A stretch of 64,000 bases of DNA, taken from NCBI GenBank assembly GCA_039636775.1, contig CP143429.1, forward strand, positions 3,658,001 to 3,722,000, in the 5' to 3' direction. The position numbers and the translations under genes are program-made. The stretch's first letter is position 1, and the number at the start of each line of letters is the position of its first letter. Below, one piece after another: positions 9,764 to 20,111 of this stretch. This stretch comes from Micrococcaceae bacterium Sec5.8 (GTDB lineage Bacteria; Actinomycetota; Actinomycetes; Actinomycetales; Micrococcaceae). Under the pieces are notes generated by a model. That model saw nothing but the letters and a program-made list of their open reading frames with translations, was not told where the DNA came from and ran no database searches.

Positions 9764-10749
9764 GCGCGCACAAGTTCGGCGACGTCGGCCAGCAGCTCCA
9801 CGGACCGGAGCCGCGCTTCAGTGCCGGTGCTCTGGTGCGCGACGATGAGCTCGTCGGCGTCGGCGTGGGCGGTGAACCCGTCCAGGTATTCCAGCACCGC
9901 GTCCGGGGTGCCCACGGCGGAGTACTTCATCATCTGGGCCAGGTGCTGGCCCTGCGGTGAGTCCAGGATCATGTCCGCCTCGTCATCACTGAACTCGCGG
10001 CCGTTGCCGAAGAACAGCGAGACCCGGGCGCGTTTGGTGGCCTGGAACATTTCCTGCGCCTCGGCCGCGGAATCCGCCGCGATGACATTGACCGCGGCGA
10101 TCACGTGCGGGGCATCGAGCTGGGCGGAGGGCTGGAAATCGCGGCGGTAGATGGCCACGGCGTCCCGGAGCGCATTTGGCGCGAAGTGCGAGGCGAAGGC
10201 ATAGGGCAGGCCCAACTGCGCCGCGAGCTTGGCGCCGAACAGCGAGGATCCCAGGATGTACAGGGGTACATTGGTTCCCTTTCCCGGGGTGGCCTCGACG
10301 CCCGGGATCCGGGTGGGGCCGGTCAGGTAACCCTGGAGCTCCAGCACGTCCTGCGGGAAGCTGTCCGCGGACATCGGGTCGCGGCGCAGGGCCCGCAGGG
10401 TGTTCTGGTCGCTGCCGGGTGCGCGGCCCAGGCCAAGGTCGATCCGCCCCGGGTGCAGGGTTTCCAGGGTGCCGAACTGCTCGGCGATGGTCAGCGGGGA
10501 GTGGTTGGGCAACATCACACCGCCGGCGCCGAGACGGATGCGCTCTGTCTGCGCGGCTACGTGGGCGATCAGCACACTGGTCGCAGAGGACGCAATGGCT
10601 GACATGTTGTGGTGCTCGGCATACCAGACCCGGCGGTACCCGCGCTGCTCGGCGAGCTGCGCCATGGCAACGCTGCCCGCGAAGCTTTCCGCCGCCGTCT
10701 GGCCCTTGCCGATGGTTGCGAGGTCAAGGATGGAAAGCGGAACAGTCAC
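9760..10749 (-). CDS. LLM-class flavin-dependent oxidoreductase
   Basis: Luciferase-like monooxygenase family protein of 329 aa that probably uses reduced FMN or F420; the substrate is unknown. Family motifs are [13 protein letters not shown] at the N-terminus, [10 protein letters not shown] (about residues 38-47), [21 protein letters not shown] (about 76-95) and [14 protein letters not shown] (about 98-111). This matches the MsnO8/YhbW subgroup. The open frame extends to 10932, but GTG 10749 is chosen because homology-like sequence begins there and GAAAGG lies 11 nt upstream. Convergent with galT, sharing CTAG. Confidence 0.85.
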   Translation of the reverse strand: MTVPLSILDLATIGKGQTAAESFAGSVAMAQLAEQRGYRRVWYAEHHNMSAIASSATSVLIAHVAAQTERIRLGAGGVMLPNHSPLTIAEQFGTLETLHPGRIDLGLGRAPGSDQNTLRALRRDPMSADSFPQDVLELQGYLTGPTRIPGVEATPGKGTNVPLYILGSSLFGAKLAAQLGLPYAFASHFAPNALRDAVAIYRRDFQPSAQLDAPHVIAAVNVIAADSAAEAQEMFQATKRARVSLFFGNGREFSDDEADMILDSPQGQHLAQMMKYSAVGTPDAVLEYLDGFTAHADADELIVAHQSTGTEARLRSVELLADVAELVRA

Positions 10750-11064
10750 GGAAAAGCCGGCCTTTCGTAGCGGGGTTTGATCAGGTGCCGCACCGGATTC
10801 CGGGGACGGACACACTGTGGACAACGACGCGGGGCCCCGGGTTATTTCAGCCTCAGGTGTGGTGCACCCCATGCCGGTTCCCGGCCGCGGCTCACGGACT
10901 TGAATAGTTATAGCCCAGCCCTCCGGAGACATACTGCGTCAAGGCGACGCCGCTGCCGGGCGTAAGTGCGGGCAGCGGGCAGTCGGATTTGGTTCCTGGC
11001 CGGAAAAACCTCCCCATGGGCCGGGAGGCGGAATACTCAGCTGGCGGAGGGAGTTGCCGCCCTT
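10750..11064. other. Divergent intergenic region
   Basis: 315 bp between the LLM oxidoreductase (leftward) and an aldo/keto reductase (rightward). It must hold both promoters. No convincing -35/-10 pair or repeat was identified by eye; the leftward frame stays open through most of it but does not resemble protein of the LLM family. Confidence 0.5.
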
Positions 11065-11934
11065 ATGAGCCATGACACCGCACAGCAACCGCAGCCGTCC
11101 GCCACGATCGATCTCAGGGACCTGGGAACTGTCCACCGTCTCGGGTTCGGCGCCATGCGCATTGTCGGGGACGGGGTCTGGGGCGAGCCTGCCGACCGCA
11201 AGGCCGCCATCGCCGTGGTCCGCCGCGCGGTGGAACTCGGCGTCGATTTCATTGACACCGCCGATTCTTACGGGCCGAACATCAGCGAGGAGATCCTGGC
11301 CGAGGCCCTGCACCCTTACCGGGAGGGACTGCGGATCGCCACCAAGGTCGGGTTCACCCGCACCGGTCCCGACGTGTGGGTGCCGCTGGGCCGGGCCGAA
11401 TATCTGCGGCAGCAGACAGAGTTGAGCCTGCGCAAGCTCAAGGTTGACGCGCTGGACCTGCTCCAGCTGCACCGGATCGACCCCAAAGTGGATCCGGAAG
11501 AGCAGTTTTCCGTGCTCCGTGACCTGCAAAAGGAGGGCAAGGTGAAGGCGCTGGGCCTGTCCCAGGTCAGTGTTGCCGAACTCGAAGAGGCAGGGAAGTA
11601 CTTCACCGTCTCCACCGTGCAGAACCGCTACAACCTGACCGACCGCAGCTCCGAGGACGTCCTTGACTACGCGGAGAAGAACGGGATCGGTTTTATCCCC
11701 TGGGCCCCCATCTCAGCCGGCGAACTGGCGCAGCCCGGTGGCCTGCTGGATGAGGCCGCCAAGCGGCTCGGCGCCACCACCGCCCAGGTGGCACTCGCCT
11801 GGCTGCTGCGCCGGTCCCCCGTCATAATGCCGATCCCTGGCACCGGTTCGGTCCAGCACCTCGAAGAGAACCTGGCCGCAGCCGGCGTCGTCCTGGACGA
11901 CGCCACGTACGCCGGGCTCGAAGCCGCGCGCTAA
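11065..11934 (+). CDS. Aldo/keto reductase
   Basis: NAD(P)H-dependent reductase of the AKR superfamily, 289 aa, cytoplasmic TIM barrel. Visible motifs: RLGFGAMRI near the N-terminus, [11 protein letters not shown] with the catalytic Asp and Tyr (about residues 66-76), IATKVGF with the catalytic Lys (about 91-97), [10 protein letters not shown] with the substrate-site His, and a C-terminal cofactor-binding stretch ([16 protein letters not shown]). Start ATG 11065 is chosen because the upstream in-frame extension is unlike the family; GGAGG lies rather far upstream. The physiological substrate cannot be inferred. Confidence 0.88.
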   Translation: MSHDTAQQPQPSATIDLRDLGTVHRLGFGAMRIVGDGVWGEPADRKAAIAVVRRAVELGVDFIDTADSYGPNISEEILAEALHPYREGLRIATKVGFTRTGPDVWVPLGRAEYLRQQTELSLRKLKVDALDLLQLHRIDPKVDPEEQFSVLRDLQKEGKVKALGLSQVSVAELEEAGKYFTVSTVQNRYNLTDRSSEDVLDYAEKNGIGFIPWAPISAGELAQPGGLLDEAAKRLGATTAQVALAWLLRRSPVIMPIPGTGSVQHLEENLAAAGVVLDDATYAGLEAAR

Positions 11935-11997
11935 GTCCGTTTACTTTTCACTTTGATTTTCAAGGCCGGCCCGTGGCCGGCAGAACAGGAGCCCAAA

Positions 11998-12699
11998 ATG
12001 GCTAACATCCTCATGGTCGTATCCGCCGCCGATTCACTCACCATGCGCGACGGCAGCGAACACCCCACCGGCTACTGGGCCGAGGAAGTGGCGGTTTCGC
12101 ACCAGACTCTGCTCAACGCCGGACACACCGTCCACATCGCTACGCCGGGCGGCGCGAAGCCCACGGTGGATGAGGTCAGCCTTGCCCCCGAGTCCGCCGG
12201 CGGCCAGCACCGCGCCGACGGTTTCCGCAAGTACCTTGCCGGGATCGACGCCGAGCTGTCCGCGCCGCTGGTGCTGGCCGACGTCGGGCTCTCCGGCTAT
12301 GACGCAATTGTGATGCCCGGCGGCCACGGGCCCATGAGCGATCTCTACCAGGACGCCGACCTTGGAACGCTTCTGGTCGCGGCGAACACGGCCGGCAAGG
12401 TCATCGCGCCGTTCTGCCACGGCCCGGCCGGCCTGTTGAGTGCCACGAACGACGCCGGGGAGTTCGAATTCGCGGGCCGCCGCCTCACTGTCTTCACCAA
12501 CGAAGAGGAGCTCAACGGCGGCACGGGCCCCAACACCCCGTGGTTCGTGGAGGACGAGTTGAAGGGCAAAGGCGCCGTGATTGATAACGCCGCCGCCTGG
12601 AGCTCCCACGTGGTTCGCGACGGCAACCTGATCAGCGGCCAGAACCCGCAGTCCAGCGAGGACGTGGCGAAGGAAGTCCTCAAGGCCCTCGCCGAATAG
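11998..12699 (+). CDS. DJ-1/PfpI family protein (Hsp31-like)
   Basis: 233 aa. Class I glutamine-amidotransferase-like fold; the nucleophile elbow is APFC140H141GPAG and an acidic partner lies in GYWAEE near residue 23. This arrangement matches the Hsp31-like chaperone / glyoxalase III branch, which handles methylglyoxal or related electrophiles; the branch assignment is inference. ATG 11998 has AGGAG about 7 nt upstream. It lies 63 nt after the aldo/keto reductase, and both would fit carbonyl detoxification. Confidence 0.82.
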   Translation: MANILMVVSAADSLTMRDGSEHPTGYWAEEVAVSHQTLLNAGHTVHIATPGGAKPTVDEVSLAPESAGGQHRADGFRKYLAGIDAELSAPLVLADVGLSGYDAIVMPGGHGPMSDLYQDADLGTLLVAANTAGKVIAPFCHGPAGLLSATNDAGEFEFAGRRLTVFTNEEELNGGTGPNTPWFVEDELKGKGAVIDNAAAWSSHVVRDGNLISGQNPQSSEDVAKEVLKALAE

Positions 12700-12761
12700 C
12701 AACCGCCGAAACGCACAGCACCCGCCGGGTCCGGACAGCCGGGCCCGGCTAAGCTGACGGG

Positions 12762-14435
12762 ATGGCCATCAAATCCACTGCAGAGAAAATCGCCACCATC
12801 CAAAAGGGCTACACCCTGGAAGGGCCCACCATTGAGTTGGGCGCCGCGATCATCGACGGCGAGGTTCGCAAGGAAGCCCCCGTCCGGCTGCCGCTGTCCA
12901 TGATGAACCGCCACGGGCTGGTGGCCGGGGCCACCGGCACGGGCAAGACTGTCACCTTGCACATGATGGCTGAACAGCTTTCCGCCGCCGGGGTCCCGGT
13001 TTTTCTGGCGGATATCAAGGGAGACCTCTCCGGGCTTGCCACTGCCGCTACCGGCAGTGAGAAGCTGATGGCCCGCACGGCAGGGATTGGCCAGACGTGG
13101 TCCGGCAAGACGTTCCCCGTGGAGTTCCTGGCCCTCGGCGGGGACGGCCACGGCATCCCGGTCCGTGCCACCGTCACTTCCTTCGGCCCCATCCTGCTGT
13201 CCCGGATCATGGAGCTCAATGACACCCAGGAATCCAGCCTGCAGCTGGTCTTCCACTTCGCGGACAAAAACAATCTCGAACTGATCGACCTGAAGGACCT
13301 GCGGGCTGTCATCCAGTTCCTGACTTCCGCTGACGGCAAGGACGAGCTCGAGGACCTCGGCGGGCTGTCGAAGTCGACCGCCGGTGTGATCCTCCGCGAG
13401 CTCATCACCCTCGAAGCGCAGGGCCTGGAAAAGTTCTTCGGCGAGCCCGAATTCGACACCGCCGAACTGATGCGCACCGCCCCGGACGGCCGCGGCGTTA
13501 TCACCTGCCTGGAGCTGCCCACCCTGCAGAGCAAGCCGATGCTGTTCTCCACCTTCTTGATGTGGCTGTTGGCTGACTTGTTCGAAGACCTGCCCGAAGC
13601 CGGCGACCTGGACAAACCCAAACTGGTGTTTTTCCTCGATGAGGCCCACTTGCTGTTCAATGGCGCATCGAAGGCGTTTCTGGATGCGATCACCACCACC
13701 GTGCGGCTGATCCGGTCCAAGGGTGTTGGCATTTTCTTTGTCACCCAGACCCCGAAGGATGTCCCGGCCGAGGTCCTCGGTCAGCTCGCCAACCGGGTGC
13801 AACATGCCCTCCGGGCCTACACTCCGGAGGATGCCAAGGCGCTTAAAGCCACCGTCTCCACCTTTCCCATGAGCGACTACGACCTCGCCGAAACCCTCAC
13901 GTCCGCCGGGATCGGGGAGGCGGTCATCACCGTCATGAATGAAAAGGGCGCCCCGACGCCGGTGGCCCTCACCCGCCTGCGCGCACCGGAATCCCTCATG
14001 GGCCCCAGCGCCGACGCCCTGCTCGCCAGCACCGTTGCCGCCTCATCACTGCTGCCCAAGTACGGTACCGCCGTCGACAACGCCTCCGCTTATGAGAAGC
14101 TCTCCGGGAAAGCCCCGGGCACGCCTGCCGCGGACTCCGTTCCGGCACCCGGTGGAGGCTCCGACGTCGACGCCGAAGCCCGGCGGATCGAGGAGGAAAT
14201 CCTGGGCCGCCCCAGCAGCCGACCTGCCCCGGTTCCTCCCCAGGAACCCCGCCGGGAGGCCCGGCAGGAACGCCAGCCAGCCGAAGACGGCGGCATGGGT
14301 GGGGATCTCGCCGGGGCCCTGGGCGGCGCCTTCGGCGGCGGGCTCAAGAGCATGGCGCGCTCGCTCGGCACCCAGCTCGGCCGCGAACTACTGCGCGGAG
14401 TCTTCGGCACTGCCCCCAGGCGCCGCCGGCGTTAG
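12762..14435 (+). CDS. HerA-like ATPase, DUF853 / YjgR family
   Basis: 557 aa P-loop ATPase of the HerA/FtsK superfamily, function unproven. Walker A is GATGTGKT (residues 56-63), Walker B FFLDEAH with Asp293-Glu294, and a sensor region follows (IFFVTQTPKDVP). From about residue 455 comes a proline- and glutamate-rich linker, then a Gly-rich C-terminal tail ending in a basic RRRR, all usual for this family. It stands alone on the plus strand, 62 nt after the DJ-1-like gene. Confidence 0.88.
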   Translation: MAIKSTAEKIATIQKGYTLEGPTIELGAAIIDGEVRKEAPVRLPLSMMNRHGLVAGATGTGKTVTLHMMAEQLSAAGVPVFLADIKGDLSGLATAATGSEKLMARTAGIGQTWSGKTFPVEFLALGGDGHGIPVRATVTSFGPILLSRIMELNDTQESSLQLVFHFADKNNLELIDLKDLRAVIQFLTSADGKDELEDLGGLSKSTAGVILRELITLEAQGLEKFFGEPEFDTAELMRTAPDGRGVITCLELPTLQSKPMLFSTFLMWLLADLFEDLPEAGDLDKPKLVFFLDEAHLLFNGASKAFLDAITTTVRLIRSKGVGIFFVTQTPKDVPAEVLGQLANRVQHALRAYTPEDAKALKATVSTFPMSDYDLAETLTSAGIGEAVITVMNEKGAPTPVALTRLRAPESLMGPSADALLASTVAASSLLPKYGTAVDNASAYEKLSGKAPGTPAADSVPAPGGGSDVDAEARRIEEEILGRPSSRPAPVPPQEPRREARQERQPAEDGGMGGDLAGALGGAFGGGLKSMARSLGTQLGRELLRGVFGTAPRRRRR

Positions 14436-14522
14436 GAGCGGCCCGGCGGGCCGACGAAGCCTTCCGGGCAGCGTGCGACACGGGGATTCCTGTGGGGTGC
14501 AGGTAACGTAAGGTGAGTGCAA

Positions 14523-15515
14523 ATGTCTCAGGCGTTGGTCAGGATCGCAGCCGGGTGGCTGCTTGCCCTGATGCTGGCCGTGGCTGGCGGCATCGTCGCG
14601 ATCAATGTCGTGAACAATTCCATTGCGAGTCCGCAGCAGCCTGTCCGTGAGTATATCGATGCCCTGCAGAAGGGCGAGGGCGGGAAGGCCCTCGGTCTGT
14701 TGCACGCGTCCGTGCCGCCAAGCAACGCCGCCATGCTGGACGGAACCGCGCTGCAGACGGCCGCTGCCCGGATCAGCGGCGTCAAGTACGGCCCGGCCGA
14801 GGACCGTGGCGGCAACCAGGTCATGGTTCCTATTGACTACACCATTGATGGCAGCCAGCTGCGGACCGAGTTCCTGGTGGAAAGGTCCGGGACGGACTGG
14901 CTGTTCTTCCATCACTGGACCATCGTTCCCACCGCCCTTCCCGTCCTGAACGTCACCGTGGTCAACGCGAGCGAGGCCATATTGAACGGCGTTCCGGTGA
15001 ACATGCCCAACGGCCGTAACTCCTTCGCCGTCTTCTACCCGGGAGAGTACGAGGCCTCGCTGTCCGGCGAATACTTCGCAGCAGCGCCAACCAGGGCCAC
15101 TCTGTCCGGCCGGGACATCCCGGTGGCGCCACTGAATCTGCTGACCGAGGCCACCGACGGACTGAAGAACGCCGTGGGCGGCAAGGTCAAGGAATTCCTC
15201 GACACCTGCGCCGACACGGCCGACAAGGCGCAAAAGCTCCAGCCGGACTGCCCGTTCTACCACACCACCGACAACCGCGTGATGGACGGCACCATCGACT
15301 GGAGCATCACCGAATACCCCGCCGTCAAGATCGAGCCCTTCGGTGGACGCTGGGTAGTCGCGCCCCTGGACGGCAAAGCCCGGATCACGGCCCGGCAGAT
15401 CGACCTTTTCACCGGGGCCATAACGGATTTGAACACGGTGCACGATTTCAGTTTCACCACCCGCCTGGACATTGACGGCGACACCGTCAACATCACCCCG
15501 CTGCTGAACTACTGA
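14523..15515 (+). CDS. Membrane-anchored or secreted protein of unknown function
   Basis: 330 aa. One hydrophobic N-terminal segment (about residues 7-28, AAGWLLALMLAVAGGIVAINVV) without a clear cleavage site, followed by an extracellular-looking beta-rich region. Two cysteines near residues 230 and 240 could form a disulfide. ATG 14523 is preferred over GTG 14517 because TAAGGTGAG (14508-14516) leaves proper spacing only for the former. Not recognised as a named family; actinobacterial genomes commonly carry such anchored proteins. Confidence 0.7.
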   Translation: MSQALVRIAAGWLLALMLAVAGGIVAINVVNNSIASPQQPVREYIDALQKGEGGKALGLLHASVPPSNAAMLDGTALQTAAARISGVKYGPAEDRGGNQVMVPIDYTIDGSQLRTEFLVERSGTDWLFFHHWTIVPTALPVLNVTVVNASEAILNGVPVNMPNGRNSFAVFYPGEYEASLSGEYFAAAPTRATLSGRDIPVAPLNLLTEATDGLKNAVGGKVKEFLDTCADTADKAQKLQPDCPFYHTTDNRVMDGTIDWSITEYPAVKIEPFGGRWVVAPLDGKARITARQIDLFTGAITDLNTVHDFSFTTRLDIDGDTVNITPLLNY

Positions 15516-15877
15516 CCCTGAGGCTGAGCCGCCGGCAACCCGTCCTGCCCCACCTGCCCGGTCCGGTCCGGTCCGGTCCTACAAGCGTGCTGGCGTGACG
15601 CCGGCCCCGTTGTTGCGGCGCTGATCCTTCCGGGTCTGCGCCCACTGATCATGATGCGGCCGCCGAGGTTCCATCGCGATCCAGGCCTGGCGGAAGAGAG
15701 TGCGTGCGAGGGTTTCACCGTGGACTCGGCACCCCGGTCCGCCCGACGCCACCCACCAACCACGAAGAGCCGCCAACGGCGCCGTGGGCCGCCCGCATTC
15801 CGCGGCCGCGGGTTCTCCGCCGGGCCAATAGTCCACTGTCCGTGACACCGCGGCCACGGACAGCTCTCCAGCGGGGC
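15516..15877. other. Intergenic region with a short GGTCC tandem repeat
   Basis: 362 bp between two convergent genes. It contains four tandem GGTCC units (15560-15579). A minus-strand frame at 15579-15857 could encode 92 residues, ending in a very basic His/Arg-rich tail, but it has no ribosome-binding site that I can see and no recognisable family; it may be a decayed remnant. No convincing terminator was found. Confidence 0.4.
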
Positions 15878-17842
15878 TTAGTCCATACCCCGCAGGTCCA
15901 GGACCAGCCCGGTGTCGCCGTCGGCCTGCAGGAGAACCGGGATGCCCCAGTCCTGCTGGTACAGGTGGCAGGCGGCGTGGTCCGGGATTTCACCGTCTGC
16001 GTCCTCCGGACCGTCGCAGGCCGCAGCGCGGGCAGTGATGTGCAAAACTCCTTCGGGCACGTCGGCGGCCAGTTCGAGGGTGCGGGTCAGACCCACGGAG
16101 GTTCCCCCGCCGGCGAGCAGCAGTTCCGGCGGGGTGGAGGAGATCTTCAATTGGGTCGGGTCGCCCCAGCGGTCGTCCAGCTTCTGGCCGGTCGGCGCGC
16201 TGAACCGGACGGTCAGCTCCAGCAGCCCGGCGGCCACAGGGGTCTTCGGCCGCTGCGTCTGGGCTGCGCCCTCGTCCACCTGCTGCGCCTCCTTGGGGAT
16301 CGGTACGTAGATGAGCTGGTGCTTGTTGGCTTCGACCACCACCAGCAGCGGCTCAGCGCCGGCCACCTGCGTGTGGTCCACGATCACGTCGGAAGGCTCG
16401 GACAGCCCGCGCGCCAGGGTGGAGACCGTGCCGGAGGCGGGGTCGTAGCGGCGGACGGCACCGTTGTACGTGTCCGCGATCGCCACTGAGCCGTCCGGGA
16501 GAACCGTGACGCCCAATGGGTGCTGCAGGCGCGCCTCGGAGGCCTCGCCGTCGCGGAACCCGAAATCGAACAGGCCCTTGCCGACGGCGGACTCAACGGT
16601 AACGGCGCCGCCGTCGCCGATCACGAGTTTGCGAAGCGCCGAGGTTTCGGAGTCCGCCACCCAGATGTTGCCGTCGGCATCCTCGGCGAGCCCGGAGGAC
16701 TGCGCGAACCAGGCTTCCGCGGCCGGGCCATCGAGCAGGCCCTCCAGGCCGTTGCCGGCGATGATGGAGACAGCGCCGGAGCGCGGGTCGAAGCTGAAGA
16801 TCTGATGCACGCCGGCCATCGCGACCACCACCGCGTCCAGCTTGGCGGACCAGACAACGTCCCAGGGTGAGCTGAGGGCGACCCGCAGCGGATCAGCCTC
16901 GAGCCTGGCACCATAGGCGGCGCCTTCCTCGTCCACCCGGGCCGGACCGGTCTCCAGGAGCCGCTGCACGCCGTTGCCGGCCAGGGTCCGGACCGTTCCG
17001 CCCGCGAGGGACAGCCCGCGCAAGCGGTGGTTCACGGAATCGGCAATCACGACGTCGTAGCCTGACGCGGCAGCGGCGTCCGCCGGCAGCAGAACGAGCC
17101 CCTGCGGCTCGTTGAAGCGGGCGTCGGCGGCGCCGCCGTCGGCGTGGCCCTTCTCGCCCGAGCCGTAAGTGGCCAGCACGGTCTGGAAGTCGGTGGAAAG
17201 CTCCACGAGGCGGTGGTGGCCGGTGTCCGTGACGAGCCAGGAGCCGGCGTCGCCTGCAGCGTCAGAGCCGCCGCGGCCGGCGGGAAGGAAAAGTGCCTTG
17301 CCGGGGAACCGCAGGGTACCCGACGTCGGCTCCGGAGCCACATAGGGGCCGTCGCCGCGGTGCAGCGTGCCCTTGGCCTCATGCTCGGCGATCAACTCCG
17401 GAATCAGCACCGCGAGGCCGTCCGCGTGGCCCTCTCCGGAGAGGTGCGCCACGATGTAGCCTTCGGGGTCGACGACCACCAGTGTGGGCCAGGCCCGGGC
17501 GGTGTAGGCCTTCCAGGTGTCCAGCTCGGGGTCGTCCAGGACAGGGTGGCGGATCTCGTAGCGTTCCACGGCCGCGGCCAGGGCCACCGGATCCGCTTCG
17601 TGCTCGAACTTGGGCGAGTGGACCCCGACAGTCACGAGGACGTCGGAATACTCCTGTTCGAGCGGGCGGAGCTCGTCCAGCACGTGCAGGCAGTTAATGC
17701 AGCAGAAGGTCCAGAAATCGAGCAGCACGATCTTGCCGCGCAGCGATTCCAGATCCAGGGATTTGCCGCCGGTGTTGAGCCAGTTGCGGCCCACCAGTTC
17801 GGAGGCGCGGACCCGGAGGTGGGTGCGTACGGTTTCGGTCAT
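15878..17842 (-). CDS. Thioredoxin-like domain / NHL-repeat fusion protein
   Basis: 654 aa. Residues about 1-150 are a TlpA/ResA-like thioredoxin domain with redox motif C48-I-N-C51 in DFWTFCCINC. The remainder contains repeated NHL beta-propeller blades (for example FNEPQGLVLLP, VVIADSVNHRLRGLSL, IWVADSETSALRKL, VAIADTYNGAVRRY). No signal peptide is obvious, so the location is unclear. The start overlaps the stop of the CopD-CtaG gene by 4 nt (ATGA), so the two are translated together. Inference: a thiol redox partner for copper delivery or oxidase maturation; similar to NHLRC2-type proteins. Confidence 0.87.
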   Translation of the reverse strand: MTETVRTHLRVRASELVGRNWLNTGGKSLDLESLRGKIVLLDFWTFCCINCLHVLDELRPLEQEYSDVLVTVGVHSPKFEHEADPVALAAAVERYEIRHPVLDDPELDTWKAYTARAWPTLVVVDPEGYIVAHLSGEGHADGLAVLIPELIAEHEAKGTLHRGDGPYVAPEPTSGTLRFPGKALFLPAGRGGSDAAGDAGSWLVTDTGHHRLVELSTDFQTVLATYGSGEKGHADGGAADARFNEPQGLVLLPADAAAASGYDVVIADSVNHRLRGLSLAGGTVRTLAGNGVQRLLETGPARVDEEGAAYGARLEADPLRVALSSPWDVVWSAKLDAVVVAMAGVHQIFSFDPRSGAVSIIAGNGLEGLLDGPAAEAWFAQSSGLAEDADGNIWVADSETSALRKLVIGDGGAVTVESAVGKGLFDFGFRDGEASEARLQHPLGVTVLPDGSVAIADTYNGAVRRYDPASGTVSTLARGLSEPSDVIVDHTQVAGAEPLLVVVEANKHQLIYVPIPKEAQQVDEGAAQTQRPKTPVAAGLLELTVRFSAPTGQKLDDRWGDPTQLKISSTPPELLLAGGGTSVGLTRTLELAADVPEGVLHITARAAACDGPEDADGEIPDHAACHLYQQDWGIPVLLQADGDTGLVLDLRGMD

Positions 17843-20001
17843 GAGCGTCCTTCCAGCTTGGTATTGCGTTCGGCCTGCCGGGCATCGCGCTCAGCCAGCT
17901 TGGCAAACATATCGTTGTAAGCAGTCAGATCGGCGTCATTATTCCTGTCCGCCGCCCGGTCGGTGCGCTTGGACTCGCGGGCATCGGAGCGGGACCATTG
18001 GACCGCGACGCCGATCGCCACCAGCAGCGTCGGTATTTCGCCGATGCCCCAGGCCACGGCGCCGCCCATCTGCTGGTCCAGCAGTGCCGACGCGCCCCAG
18101 GTCCGGCCGAGGTTGCCGAAGTAGTCCGCAGCGAGGAGCCCGGTGCCGCCCATGATCGCGACGCCGAAGAACGCGTGGAAGCCCATCGTGGCTAGCAGGA
18201 GCAGCAGCCGCATGGGGTACGGCGCGCGCCGGGGCAGCGGGTCGGCGCCGATCATGGTCAACACGAAGATGTAGCCCGTAAGGGCGAAGTGCAGGTTCAT
18301 CAGCTCGTGGCCGACGTGGTCGCGCATCGCATAGCCGAAGGCGTCCGAGTAGTAGAACAGCACGATCGAGCCGGCGAAGTTGGCGGCTGCGAAGAGAGGG
18401 TGTGTGACGAGTTGGGAGAATCTGGAGTGCACGAAGATCAGCACCCACTCGCGGGGGCCGCGCGAGCTGTCGCGCCGCGGGGCCAGCGCACGGAGGGCCA
18501 GCGTCACCGGAGCTCCCAGCACAAGGAAGATGGGGGCCACCATGGTCAGCGCCATGTGGTCCACCATGTGGGCGGAGAACAGCACCCGGCCATAGACCGA
18601 CGGCGGACCGGAGGTGACGTAGGTCAGGACCACCAGCCCGATGACCCAGTTGACGGCACGGAACCAGGACCAGGAATCCCCGCGTCGGATCACCTTCCGC
18701 ATGCCCAGGACGTAGGACACGAAGCCAAAGATCGCCACGGTGACCCAGAGCCAGTCGAGTCGCCATTCACTCAGCCAGCGGTCGGGGGTGAGCTCCGGCG
18801 GCAAGTCGTAGCCGGAGACGATGAAGGCCGGCGACGCGTTCGGCACCAGAGCCTCGCCCTGCGGCGGCGCCGAGCGGCCCAGCGCGACGGCGATGCCCGA
18901 CGTCGTCCCCATGATCAGCAACTCCGCAACAACCAGCTGCCACAGCACGCGCCGGGCTGACAGTCCGCCGTCCCGGCTGCCCAGCTGCGGGATGACCCAG
19001 CGCCGGTGCATCAGCCCGATGCCGCCAAGGACCAGGGTGGCCGCTGCCTTCGCAAGGACTAGCTGGCCGTAGGACGAGCCGAAGAGATCGTCCCACGACG
19101 TGAGGCGGATGCTGGCGTTAATCACCCCGGACGCGAAGACGAGCACGAATGCGAAGCCAGCCAGGGCGGAGAAACGCCGGAGCGTCGGCTCAGTGATGTC
19201 CGGGTTGCTCCCGTTCTTCGAACCCGCCGCAGCGCCGCCCAGCAGGCCTGAGAGCAAGGCCAGCATGATGATGCCCCCCACCCAGGCCGACACGCCGACC
19301 AGGTGCAGGCCCAGCGAGTTGATGGCGCCTTCGTGATCCGCAGAGCTGGCCGAGTGGCCAATCAATGCCGACGGGACCAGGCCCATCAGGGACAGCACGA
19401 GAGTTGCCGCCAGCCCGCCCAGCGACCGGATGCCGACGAGGGCGGTCGTTACGACGGCGGCGATAATGACGACGGCCAGCCAGGCGCGGCCAGTCTCGAT
19501 GTCAGTCATGAAATAGACCAGGGAGCGGGTGAATTCCGGATCACCGGAGATCTGCTGGCCCGCGATGTCCGCGTAGCTGAGCACCAGCACGGCAACAGCC
19601 GAGAGCGTCCATACGGCGCCCGCGGCGGCGGCTACAGCCAGCGCACGGGTGAAGGCCGGATGTTCCGGGAGATTCCTGGCTTTGGACCGGGACCCGGCCA
19701 ATGAGCGCGGCAGGATTCCCACGGCGAAGAGCAGGCCGCCGATCACGGTGGCCAGCGAGACGTTATGCAATGCTTTGCTGGCGGGCAGGCCCCAACGGAC
19801 CAGTGCCCCCGGGTCGGAGACTTGGCGGGCGGCAGCCGCGCCCGAGAACAGCAGGGCGGCTACCAGGCCCAGGAAAAGCGCTGCAAGGCCCGCGTACAGC
19901 CAGGGCCGGGAGATCGCGCCGTTGCCCGCAACAGCGCTTCTCGCTCCCCCGGTCGGGGTCGGAGCGGAGGAGGTGGCACGGGGAGTAGCTGCAGCTGGCA
20001 C
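17839..20001 (-). CDS. CopD-CtaG fusion: copper resistance / cytochrome oxidase assembly membrane protein
   Basis: 720 aa polytopic membrane protein. After a 30-residue polar leader, residues about 35-370 form a CopD-like block of roughly eight helices and residues about 400-680 a CtaG/caa3 assembly block (FSAHMVDHMALTMVAPIFLVLGAPVTL, NLHFALTGYIFVLTMIGADPLPRRAPYPMRLLLL, with several membrane histidines that could bind copper). A charged C-terminal tail follows. This fusion is common in actinobacteria. It is first in a two-gene operon with the thioredoxin-NHL gene and is expected to help insert copper into the aa3 oxidase. Confidence 0.88.
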   Translation of the reverse strand: MPAAATPRATSSAPTPTGGARSAVAGNGAISRPWLYAGLAALFLGLVAALLFSGAAAARQVSDPGALVRWGLPASKALHNVSLATVIGGLLFAVGILPRSLAGSRSKARNLPEHPAFTRALAVAAAAGAVWTLSAVAVLVLSYADIAGQQISGDPEFTRSLVYFMTDIETGRAWLAVVIIAAVVTTALVGIRSLGGLAATLVLSLMGLVPSALIGHSASSADHEGAINSLGLHLVGVSAWVGGIIMLALLSGLLGGAAAGSKNGSNPDITEPTLRRFSALAGFAFVLVFASGVINASIRLTSWDDLFGSSYGQLVLAKAAATLVLGGIGLMHRRWVIPQLGSRDGGLSARRVLWQLVVAELLIMGTTSGIAVALGRSAPPQGEALVPNASPAFIVSGYDLPPELTPDRWLSEWRLDWLWVTVAIFGFVSYVLGMRKVIRRGDSWSWFRAVNWVIGLVVLTYVTSGPPSVYGRVLFSAHMVDHMALTMVAPIFLVLGAPVTLALRALAPRRDSSRGPREWVLIFVHSRFSQLVTHPLFAAANFAGSIVLFYYSDAFGYAMRDHVGHELMNLHFALTGYIFVLTMIGADPLPRRAPYPMRLLLLLATMGFHAFFGVAIMGGTGLLAADYFGNLGRTWGASALLDQQMGGAVAWGIGEIPTLLVAIGVAVQWSRSDARESKRTDRAADRNNDADLTAYNDMFAKLAERDARQAERNTKLEGRS

Positions 20002-20111
20002 ACTTCCATTGTCCGCTACGCCCCGGCCGCAGGCCGAATCGGGAATACCAGAGGACCAGCGGAAACCGCCTCCCGTGGCCGGGCCCCGCCGACGGCGTGG
20101 CAGCTAACCAA

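Noticed and set aside
15579..15857. Small minus-strand gene between convergent genes
   Set aside because: Open frame of 92 codons but no ribosome-binding site, motif or recognisable relative; kept only as a note on the intergenic region.
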